64,000 bases of DNA from Protula sp. h YS-2021 (lineage: Eukaryota; Annelida; Polychaeta; Sabellida; Serpulidae), in contig OX457027.1 in the NCBI GenBank assembly GCA_949752745.1, positions 81,337,214 through 81,401,213 on the forward strand, in the 5' to 3' direction. The position numbers and the translations under genes were made by a program. Positions within the stretch are counted from its first letter, which is position 1; each line of letters starts with the position of its first letter. Positions 44,078-52,524 of the stretch are shown in pieces. The notes under the pieces were generated by a model. The model ran no database searches and was not told where the DNA came from. It saw only the letters and a list, made by a program, of their open reading frames with translations.

Positions 44078-44301
44078 TGCTGCCAAAACTTTCCTAGTCT
44101 TCCTCCTACGGGCAAGGAGGCGTTTAAGGAAAGTAAATTTTCCAAGTCTCTTAAGTTTGCTAAAGTATCGCCAGGAGATAAGGGAATCTCGTGACGGTAC
44201 TTTGGTTGGCTGCTACCTGAACGACTGTGGAGCCGGACCCTCTGTCTTGCTGCCGGGGCTGGGTTTCGGTTTCTTGACAGGGGGCTGTTGTGGCTGCGCA
44301 C
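42187..44301 (-). CDS. DIRS reverse transcriptase-RNase H polyprotein
   Basis: A 704-codon open frame. Residues ~155-345 are reverse transcriptase, with SIDLSDAYLHI (Asp209), the LPFGLATAPYVFSK box and the active-site QYLDDW (Asp275, Asp276). Residues ~435-553 are RNase H, with QTDAS (Asp439), WLELR (Glu471), RLDNS (Asp496) and ADLASR (Asp547). A post-RNase H segment at ~579-658 (PTLDLFANAMTTQLPRY, DPAAWAVDAL, YAFPP) is typical of DIRS-group polyproteins; I cannot confirm it as the methyltransferase domain reported in some DIRS elements. No protease is present. The frame opens with GTG, its first ATG is at 44067 (residue 79), and it overlaps gag by at least 89 nt in the +1 frame. Expression could use frameshifting, reinitiation or splicing. 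Confidence 0.95.
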   Translation of the reverse strand: MRSHNSPLSRNRNPAPAARQRVRLHSRSGSSQPKYRHEIPLSPGDTLANLRDLENLLSLNASLPVGGRLGKFWQQWAEMGASRRVVRWLKRGYSLPFKRDRNGLRCPIPLTAHAPRQLVTSYAKGSEKDRALQEMLLSLSQKQAIEEMPENQMGFFSRVFLVPKKSGGWRLVIDLSPINGFLRVITFQMDTAQVIKGSLREGMWGTSIDLSDAYLHIPLHRSARKFLAFQVGKRRFWFLALPFGLATAPYVFSKVMKVLKTWARLEGMLVFQYLDDWFLANQDRQVTENHTMSLVRKALEVGLVVNLAKSELTPKQSITFLGEFWDLAIAKAFPTPERRQRIADAIKGISPGKKVRLQAMESLLGLLVATEKTVPLGRLHYRPFQSQVRWALHQGRSPAARMQVSQVTLQALQWWCDVLIMSEGMPFQPPTPEIEIQTDASHAGWGIYWNGQVWKGKWPPSLQSYHINWLELRVVWIALIKLTNQLRNKAVLFRLDNSTAIAYLNKQGGTKSRSLSKLAFQILSKAREEQVTVSARHLAGKLNVLADLASRQGQVINTEWCLSPRSFQWVTHQSPWGAPTLDLFANAMTTQLPRYVSPCPDPAAWAVDALNCQWPRDEVLYAFPPQAILGQVLQRVIELKPPFLLLIAPWTPEAPWFALLLHCKVVRSIPIPCHNELLSQPHWHHFHPSPRLLNLHLWCLTSPF

Positions 44302-46450
44302 TCGGCTTAGACGGTGCTGGAGAGGACTGTTGTGGTCTCTTCCTCTTCAGTGGACGTTTGAAGGAGGAGCGAGACATCCTGGACATCAGGGCATAATCTT
44401 GCGAAAGCGAACGACTTTCCTGGTTCACCCTCTCTATCTCGGCGGGAGGAAATAGTTCTCGTTCCTCCAGGATAGGGGCATGACGCAGGTCCCGCAAACC
44501 TTTGACACTAGACCAGCAGTGCTGGAGAAAGGCATCTCGACGTAAGTAGACCATTGAAGTCATCAAAAAAGTGGAAAGTTTGACCACGTCTCGGGTAGCT
44601 AAGGCCAGGCATTCCATCAATTTAGCAGACACGGGATCACTAAGGCGAAGTTCTTCCCAACGCGACTTTAGTGCTTTAAGTGCATGATCTTGAAAAGACA
44701 TAATGTTCAGGATGTGGCGAGAAGACGCCTCGATGGTCTTTGCGTCTTTCTCCACTAATGGAATGTCTGAGTCACTACGCACTGTGGGCATCCAGACTGT
44801 ACGCTTCACGGGCTGCTCCAGTGCCTCTAGGGGAATTTTTTCATCCGCTGACCGATATGGTCCTGGTCGTACTGAGCAATGTTTAGATAAATGGAAACGC
44901 GACAACGTGCGACCCTCACCGGCGTCCATCTTCTTGAACTCTTTCGCGCGGACCGTGACAGCATGAGCAATGCCCTCACTGGTGGCTAGTGCGATAAACG
45001 AGTCCTGTTGTGGTGGAGCTGCCTGAGATGTCATCCGAATGGGCGGATCCTCCTTATCTAAATTTGGGGAGCCACAGGAGACCTCTGCTAAGCGGGCTAT
45101 CTCTTGAATGGCATCCCTGAACGGCACGTCTTCTGGTGCAATCGTAGAAGCAGAACTCGAGGGGGCCGCGTCCTCGACCGATGGGGCAAGATCTGGTGGA
45201 GAGGGAGTACGGATGGGCCGTCTGCCCGCTGCCGCTGGATCTCTCCAAAGTCGATGCCCTTGGCCGGGAGAACGCACCTGCTCCACTGCCCGTAACGGTA
45301 AATGACAACGGGAATGTACTGACGTACCCTCGGATTCTTCTTCCCCGTCTTCCACCTCCGACTCCTGTTCATCAGATGCTGCTTCTGGGAGTTGGGATTG
45401 TGAAAAATGTGACATGTGGGGTTCCCCTACTGGGGTGTAAATTTCTTTCTCCCTGTTGCTTGGGACTGCTGCTAGGGGAGAATTTTCCATCGGCCCGATT
45501 TCCTCATCATCTTCCAGCAATGCGGAGACTTGGCCCGAAAGGGGCACGCCCACGGAATCCTCCTCGCTGATGGTGACCGTTTCGGGAATATCCACGTTAG
45601 AGTCCAGCGGGAGGTGAGGTACAGGCGAGCCCGATATCGCTGCCACTGACTGAATTTCCGGAGGAGGACGAGAAACCGTAGCTGATGGTTTAGGCTTTTG
45701 CCTTTGACTAAGCAGACTCTCCTGCTTCTGAACTTGACTCTGTAAATCCAAAAGTTGTTTTTGCAGTTGCGATTGCATAGACAAAAACGCGGAAAATTCA
45801 CTCGGGAGACGCTGCAGCTGAGGAGGGGGGGATAAGTCCTCTCGCGGGGGAATGCCTAACTGGCCTGTAACCGCCGAAAGTACTGTTCCCGTATCCTTAT
45901 GCGTTAAAGTCACTTGTTCCTCAGACGGGGACTTAAACGCCCCTCCTGGACTGCCACTGGGTTTCACTCTAGGAGGTGAGGCCCATGCCTCGCGGAGACG
46001 ATCCCGTTCTTGCCCTTCCGGGATGTCCAATTCTGCTACAGTCTCAGAAAATGCACGTCCTTTACTCTTGGACTTTTTATGTCTCTTAACTGGCGTAGCG
46101 GATTCCGATTCTGCACCAGTGTCTACGTGTACGGGGGTGGAGACCTGGCCCAGAATAACGGAGCTAGCCTTCTTCATGGTATCACGAATAAATTCACGAG
46201 TAACAAACGAAGCTGACGAAAGGAATTTGCGCTTATCCCTCCTGCGCTCGTTCTTGGTCCTATTCCGTAATAGGACTTTCCAATCCTCTGGAGAAAGATG
46301 TAGACACTCGCCACACTGGCTGTCTGGCTCACACAGAGGTATTCCACTATTCCGTCTACAGCGGTCGCAGATGGAGTGGGGGTTACACGCGGTTGGAGGA
46401 TGGATACACTGAGGCAGTAACGGTGGAGAATGTAGACTGGCCTCTGTCAT
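44213..46450 (-). CDS. DIRS gag-like protein
   Basis: 745 codons from the first ATG at 46450 (MTEASLHSPPLLPQC); the frame is open further upstream without an ATG. Near the N-terminus a Cys cluster (CDRC, then CGEC about 18 residues on) suggests a zinc ribbon. A basic KRHKKSKSKGR tract, possibly a nuclear localisation signal, is followed by a long low-complexity Ser/Pro/Glu region with a Gln-rich coiled segment (LQSQLQKQLLDLQSQVQKQE). The C-terminal third is more ordered and helical (HALKALKSRWEELRL, VKLSTFLMTSMVYLRRD), a plausible capsid-like part, ending in a Lys/Pro-rich tail. Position and composition make it the structural protein of the element; no zinc knuckle of the retroviral type was seen. 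It is the first ORF in transcription order and shares its frame with the recombinase ORF. Confidence 0.8.
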   Translation of the reverse strand: MTEASLHSPPLLPQCIHPPTACNPHSICDRCRRNSGIPLCEPDSQCGECLHLSPEDWKVLLRNRTKNERRRDKRKFLSSASFVTREFIRDTMKKASSVILGQVSTPVHVDTGAESESATPVKRHKKSKSKGRAFSETVAELDIPEGQERDRLREAWASPPRVKPSGSPGGAFKSPSEEQVTLTHKDTGTVLSAVTGQLGIPPREDLSPPPQLQRLPSEFSAFLSMQSQLQKQLLDLQSQVQKQESLLSQRQKPKPSATVSRPPPEIQSVAAISGSPVPHLPLDSNVDIPETVTISEEDSVGVPLSGQVSALLEDDEEIGPMENSPLAAVPSNREKEIYTPVGEPHMSHFSQSQLPEAASDEQESEVEDGEEESEGTSVHSRCHLPLRAVEQVRSPGQGHRLWRDPAAAGRRPIRTPSPPDLAPSVEDAAPSSSASTIAPEDVPFRDAIQEIARLAEVSCGSPNLDKEDPPIRMTSQAAPPQQDSFIALATSEGIAHAVTVRAKEFKKMDAGEGRTLSRFHLSKHCSVRPGPYRSADEKIPLEALEQPVKRTVWMPTVRSDSDIPLVEKDAKTIEASSRHILNIMSFQDHALKALKSRWEELRLSDPVSAKLMECLALATRDVVKLSTFLMTSMVYLRRDAFLQHCWSSVKGLRDLRHAPILEERELFPPAEIERVNQESRSLSQDYALMSRMSRSSFKRPLKRKRPQQSSPAPSKPSAQPQQPPVKKPKPSPGSKTEGPAPQSFR

Positions 46451-47325
46451 ATCTGAAATGCAAGCAGAGAAAAACAACGGTGAGAATATGTAGTATAAAA
46501 CAACGCACAAAACTACATTTCTCCGTGCTTTGCTTCAACTGCAAGCTTTAACCTTCCAAGCTGTGTTTACAATTGCTTAAACACCGCAATAACTCGCTGG
46601 GTCTAAGGAAAGACGAAAAGAGATGCTTCCCGGAACGATAACGTTCCCGGGCCGTAACGGGCTGGACCGTAATGGCACCACCCGTGTCGGATATGGATCT
46701 CTCTTGCCTCAGATGCACCTGGGACCATCGGACCGTAACGGGTTTTGTGAATCCCGTTGGACCAGAATGGTCTTCTCGCACCCGTGACCGTAAGACCACA
46801 AAGGGAAAACGGTCCTGGCAAAGAAAATGACCCTCAGACGTCACAGAAAACGTCTCTTTTCGTCGGAGAACGCTGTCAGACTTGCAGAACCTGCTCTACA
46901 AAGACTGAGAAGCGACCCATGGAGTAAAGCTTAAGCAAAAACTGGCCATTTCCGCGATGACACAGCTGGCTGGTAAAGCTTGGAGTCTGATCAGGTCCAG
47001 CAGCCTGAAAAGATCCTACTCCTAGACGAACTGAGGTGGAACTGGTAAGTTCCTCGATCTGAATGAAAGTGGAGAAAGAGGCGCACTTCTCGGGACTAGG
47101 AAAGTGTCTCCGTGATCGTGCAAACTCAACCTAATCAGACCGAAGAGTAAGATGGCGAATAAACACACTTCGGCTCCATAAATTTATCCCAACGCACAAT
47201 AATAGATAAAACAATCCATTAGGCAGTGAATTAAGTAAAAAATGAAGCAATTCGCACCTTAAACCAGTTCCCTTGCTGCAAAAAACCGGCAGCACACAGA
47301 ATGGCGTGTTGTAACGACGCCACGC
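46451..47325 (-). promoter_or_regulatory. DIRS 5' leader
   Basis: About 875 bp between the right ITR and gag. It contains repeated GGACCGTAACGG / CCGTTACGG-like words between ~46640 and 46800 that can pair with each other, and a TTGCATTTCAG acceptor-like site directly before the gag ATG. The promoter is expected in the right ITR or leader, but no specific element can be assigned. Confidence 0.45.
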
Positions 47326-47490
47326 AAAAAGGGAATGTCGTTTATACGAGACTAGCAGACGACGTCTCGGGCATTCTGATTGGCCATAGGATGGATGGAA
47401 GGGTTAGAGTATCTTGAACAGTACCTCAAAAAGTTCTTTTTTATATTGCGTGGTAAATATTACTGGAAGGGAACCCATTAAAAGTGGAGA
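47326..47490. repeat. DIRS right inverted terminal repeat
   Basis: Inverted partner of 39613-39777. A 31-bp right extremity (47491-47521) lies outside it and differs from the left extremity, as in DIRS1-like elements with split ends. Confidence 0.95.
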
Positions 47491-47521
47491 TAAGCGAATT
47501 CAAAGCTTTTGCGAAGTAAAA

Positions 47522-48849
47522 AGGTACTTAACATCATTATGGTATTATACTTAGACGAATCAAGGAACAAGGGAATCGTTTGTGAAATGTAGACCAAGGA
47601 CTTCAATGAATAGTTTCCTGTGTTTGATTCAAGTGTAATAATATTTGCAGTTGCTGTCTGTCTATTTTACAGGAAAGCGTAGAAACATTCCATTCAAAAT
47701 ACATCCTTCGTTATGCTAAAAAGTCGAAAAATCTATTGATACCGTATCAGTGAATTGTAGCGATTTTTTTTTTCGAATTCGCGGGGGTTAGCTCAAATTG
47801 TGGAAATTTATTGTCACTTTGGTTATGATAGACTTTGGTCACGGAAATATATTCGACTCTTTCGGGTATCCAAGAGTGGTATCATTATGCGAAAAACTGT
47901 AGCCAGTGTCAGGGGCCACACAACAGCGTTGTATACGAAAGCACACATCTGATATCTGTATCGACTCTACAACAATTAGAATCATTTGAAAAAATCTCTA
48001 ACATGACTTCTATTTCAACCCATTCTCTAGTCTTTCTAGCGCCAATTCTGAGCAGCGATTTCGCTGGAAGGGGGAAGTTCGCATAGATGAACTGAACGCA
48101 CCAAAGTGATCCTTATCCTGTTCTTGAATGTTAAATTGTATGCCAGAGGCACTGGCCGCCGGGTTCTCAAATACGAAGCAGTGCATCACCACGCTGTGCT
48201 TTCGAGATTTTTTTTTTTAGCGCGTGTCTTGGTGCTTTCATACAGCTTAGTTAAACATATACCTGGCATCAAGAACCTGAACAGCTGTTTCTCCAATTAT
48301 AGTATTGATGAATACAATTTTATCTTCCCTCCAAGAGAATTTCGTCTCGAAACAATTCACATTCCTTTCCGTTCCGTTGTAAACACACCAGGGCATGCGA
48401 AGTGGAGGTTACTACTGTGTTTTGGGGTTGGGAAGGGGCGAAGGGATGACTTGGCAATAATGTCCATTAAATGAGAACAGTAACGTGTTGGGAATTCTAT
48501 AAAAATATTCCACATATAGTGCTGAGGATGCGGCAATTTATCCGTTTGGTCGACTAATAAAATAACCCCCCCCCCCCCCCCGAGTGAAATGGAGTGGACA
48601 GCAGAGCTACGTCTCCAGCTAAGGGCTAAATAAAGTCACACGATTTACGTCAAAAACCGGTGATATTAAGGGTGGGTGTAGACATGCGGTTCTCCGTATC
48701 TATTACATGGGTGGCCCTTAGGTTTTTGTCTGCCGCATACCCTTGGCCCACTCCACATTTTTGAGTCGCCTCACCCCCTCCCTCGTTTTTGATATTCTAA
48801 CAAAGTGTGAAGAGGTTGGTCGTACGTGGAAGTCTCGCGCTTTTGTTAC
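47522..48849. other. Intergenic DNA, no recognisable gene
   Basis: Open frames at 47835-48086 and 48106-48474 (plus) have no motif. A 16-base C run lies at ~48566-48581. Nothing else stands out. Confidence 0.5.
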
Positions 48850-48972
48850 GTCACGTGCTTACGCCAGTCAAGTAACGTGCTTATGTCACGTCAAGTCACG
48901 TGCTTATGTCACTTCAATTCACGTGCTTATGCCACGCCAAGTCACGTGCTTACCTCACGTCAAGTCACGTGC
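48850..48972. repeat. 23-bp minisatellite with a CACGTG core
   Basis: About 5.5 units at 22-23-bp spacing, consensus GTCACGTGCTTATGTCACGT followed by CAA. Most units hold a perfect E-box palindrome CACGTG and a TCACGT half-site, so the array could bind bHLH or bZIP factors many times over. Confidence 0.9.
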
Positions 48973-49134
48973 CAGGCAGATATGTATGTTGTTAAAGGGC
49001 CATTAGCATTTGACTTTCTTCAACTTAGGTTAGTGCTACAACCTCCTCCCCCTCCCCCAGGGGGTGAGAGTACTTTGCATTATATGTGTACATTCGTGTA
49101 CAAAAAAAGAGAAGGGGGAGGGGGGGGTTAAAAC

Positions 49135-49395
49135 TGAGGCCTGACGCGGTCCGCGCGGAGTTCCAGTTTCGTTGAAGGGGGGAGGAGGTGTAATTTTCAT
49201 TCAGTACTCGGCATTTCCCACACATAAGGGGGCCCTTTTGGAACTGCACTTCCCCTTTAGGTTAAAAAAGGGGGCATTATTTCAAATTTAGTACCCCGCG
49301 TTTATTTTTTCCTTATAAAAAGATCATGGACACACATGGTAACCATTTGGAATCTGAGTGGCCCTTCCGGTACTCCCCTGCCCCCCCCCCCCCCT
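49135..49395. repeat. Dispersed short repeat (family with 6.6, 56.1, 58.8 kb)
   Basis: Holds GCGGTCCGCGCGGAGT as at ~6678, CCCGCGTTTATTTTTTCC, and GACACACATGGTAACCAT similar to GACACGCATGGTAACACA near 58877. A C run occurs at ~49380-49395. Non-coding. Confidence 0.35.
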
Positions 49396-50344
49396 CGGAC
49401 GAACGACTGGATTATTTACACCGGCCTGATTCAGTGTGATAAAACCAAGGAAATGTCCCTCCAGTTGAGCTTTGCGTAACAGATAGTCGGAACAGGCAGA
49501 TGGCATGAAAAAAAAATCAAGATACACGCATCGCATACTGTTAATTAATTTCAATGAAATGATAAACGGTTGAAGTGTTTTGAATAATTTGACAATATAC
49601 TTTTCTTTGGCCTTTAGGTCAAGTTTCTGCACGTAACACCAGCAGTTCACCACAGCAATAAATAAAGGTAAAATAGCCTTTTAGGAGTTAGGAGTTTATA
49701 AAATAAAATAAAAAGGTTCTACAAGACCCACTGTCGTATCTTGGTTTCCGCGTATTTGTATTTATTGGTTTGGTTTTTATTGGTGAAAGAGAGTGTATTT
49801 TTAGAAGCTATTTCTTTACAATCAATAGCGTTTTTTAAAACTCACAACGTTTAAGCCCAAAGTTTATATTCAAGCATATGTTACATGTCTCATTTCAACT
49901 CCCATCGACGTCTCCACGAAACAGCAACTGCAGAAAGTGTAAATTAAAAGAACCTCAAGGTTTAGGATGGCATTTTTTCAGGTCGAGCGAAAAGAGGCAA
50001 TATCAACGCTTTGACTTCACACATTATAGTTGTAATTCTTATGGGTGGCATGTTGTACGGTAAAATTTCTTATTTTTACATTTATTCTAATTGAACAGTA
50101 ATATAACAACGGGATATATAACAATTGGATGACACAGATTTCCATCAAAGCCTGACCACCAAAGAGCACCTGTTCACGTTCAGTTCCATGGGACGGCCAA
50201 TGGTGTTCGGATGAAATGCCACCCCAATTTGGGCTAAATTTCCTTGGCAGAAAGCACTACTGAAAAACAACCGTACCGAAGATATTTGGCACAATTGTAA
50301 TGAAGGGGGTGTGCGCTTTCATTTATTTTATTTTTTATTTATTT

Positions 50345-50383
50345 TGGGGGGGGGGGGGGTGGGGTGGGGGGGGGGTGGGGTCC
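50345..50383. repeat. G-rich tract, potential G-quadruplex
   Basis: Runs of 14, 4, 10 and 4 G separated by single T on the plus strand. The composition satisfies the usual rule of four G tracts with short loops. Confidence 0.85.
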
Positions 50384-50399
50384 AGTTGTTTACCCAACG

Positions 50400-50725
50400 G
50401 TTAGGGCTAGAACGATTCTGAGCTCATTTTCAAAGTTTTGGCCTGGGTGACTTTTCATGAGAGGTATGTCCTTCATGGTCAAGGTCAAGTTAAAAAAATT
50501 ACCATTATCTCGAAAACTGTTAGAGATAGAGCGATTTTGAGGTCATTTTCGAGCCTTCGGAACTAAACAAGATTACCAAATAAGGTACCTCGGCTACCTT
50601 GACCTTTTCGATCACGGTCAAGGTCAAGAACGGGCAGTTGATCCTCATCTCGAAAGCTAGAGCGATTTTGAGCCAATTTAGAGCCTTTTAGCCAAAAACG
50701 ACGACAAAGAAGGAGCACCTGAGTG
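50400..50725. repeat. Dispersed 'GAGCGATTTTGAG' repeat, about three degenerate units
   Basis: Three successive segments near 50410, 50525 and 50655 share TAGARCGATTYTGAG followed by CATTTTCRAAG/CGAGCC, a GGTCAAGGTCAAG stretch and an ATCTCGAAARCT block; spacing is ~115-130 bp. The same wording occurs in the direct repeats at ~1480-1660 and ~9540-9730. This is a widespread low-copy-identity repeat in this genome. Confidence 0.6.
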
Positions 50726-50784
50726 ACTTGGGCCTTCTCGGTCACACTATCATACAAGATTTCTGCAAGTGGGTCATTCCGCAA

Positions 50785-52349
50785 TCTAGAGAAATTCGGT
50801 CTAGTTTAAACTGTGGTATTGTCGAATATCTCAAACAGACCATGAGCAAGACGCCAGAATGAGGAACCGTTTGGTCCATTTTCCCCCTGTATACGCACTG
50901 TAGGAGAACAACAGAACTCTTTATATTTAAAAACTCACACATACCTCCGGAAGTGAAAATTAAAAAAAAAATCCAGTAAAGAACAACAAAATCTCCACAA
51001 AGCATGAATTCAATTAAATGTTTGCACATATTCCACCATTACTGTTTATATGTTCATATTCCATCTAATTGTTTTGATAAGCGGAAGACAGAAACACGTT
51101 TAAGATCAAACGCTGCGTTTTACAGACAAAAATATTTGTGTTTAGATAAAACGTTAGATGTTTATTTCAAATGGTAGGCCCTTGTGTATCCGTGTTTGTC
51201 CAATGTCCGTATTATGTGGCTTTATAACACTTGCTATACCAACACCTTTTGTCATCTGTCAGATAACGGAGCCGATAACAGAGATAACACGTGAATCCGT
51301 AGATAGCAACCGATATACGCCCTCCAGCAATAGGTATTTATGACGTAGTGACGTCAACGAGACACTAAGAGTAGAGTAGAGTTTATTTCGAATTGCAACC
51401 ATTAGAGTTGAATTACGTAAACTAGATTAGAAAGTAATCTCACGTGACCCGCCCTCCAACACAATTGTAAAACGCGTGTTTTGCAAGCGATCTCTAGAAC
51501 AGGCTGCCATGATAAACAAACAAAAAAAAAAAACACGCAAATCACACACGTGGAATGGGTAAAATCGCCCACAATCATTATTCGCATATTCTTAAAGCCA
51601 ATACGACCTAAGTGCAATGGAGCCTCACCGCCGAAACCAAAAGGTGGACAAGGATCTTAGCTGTCGTTTGCAGCAAAAAAATATTTATGTTTACCTTGCA
51701 TTATAATCCAGGATTGAAATGTGAAGTTATCCGTTTTACTTTATCCTTTGCAGTGCTTAAACTGGTAAGGCTATGAGTGTATAAGCAATACAAAAAGACA
51801 ACGTGCGCGAATAGCGCACCGCTGTTTTTACGAATGATTCTTGCACGTAAGTTTATTTTAGGCACATTCTTGCTTTGGTGTCTCCCGCGATGGGTCAATG
51901 TGATGGACCTCGCTAAGGACATCACAAACTGGCCTCGTTTGATATGCAGGTCAGATCATTAGTGCCAAAGCCAATTCATCAGTTTATCATGTATGTGTGT
52001 GCAGACGACAGATACCCTCTCTCCTATCCCTCTGTGTTTATGATAGATCACACAAACACATTGTCTGTTGGTGCCTGAAGTAAATACTATTCCTTTTGAC
52101 CCAGCCAATGTTGGTCAGCATGTTTAGAGCCCAACTGGCCTTCGTCTATTATTGTGTTTACATAAAAGTGACAGTGTTTGGCTGAATGATAAACACAACT
52201 TGATAATATAGCTGATATAATTAAGACATATGTAGTGTATAAAATGAACAATCGTTATCAATCGTTATAAAATTACGGTATGTTTTTTGTCTAAATTAAA
52301 CCGTTCTCCCAAAAACAACACCATAAAGAATGACAAAAACAACAACAAA
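50785..52349. other. Intergenic DNA, no recognisable gene
   Basis: Short open frames (50742-51029 minus, 51158-51343 plus, 51402-51617 minus, 51701-51925 minus) carry no recognisable motif. An A run lies near 51524. Confidence 0.5.

Positions 52350-52524
<175 letters not shown>

Larger units (their letters stand above)
39558..47521 (-). mobile_element. Complete DIRS-type tyrosine-recombinase retroelement, 7964 bp
   Basis: All DIRS hallmarks are visible. Inverted terminal repeats of 165 bp (39613-39777 and 47326-47490) look identical by eye. Divergent outer ends follow. An internal complementary region (39844-39957) is the reverse complement of the left end joined to that of the right end, which fixes the termini at 39558 and 47521. 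Minus-strand ORFs encode a gag-like protein, reverse transcriptase-RNase H and a tyrosine recombinase. DIRS elements lack an aspartic protease and a DDE integrase and insert through the recombinase without target duplication; no flanking duplication is seen here. The outermost left and right bases share an AA dinucleotide at the predicted circle junction. Intact frames and identical ITRs indicate a young, possibly active copy. Confidence 0.95.

Noticed and set aside
45852..46412. 186-codon plus-strand frame
   Set aside because: Antisense shadow of the DIRS gag ORF; no domain.
48850..48972. Possible CRISPR-like array
   Set aside because: Units are contiguous 23-bp minisatellite repeats with no spacers, in a eukaryotic context.
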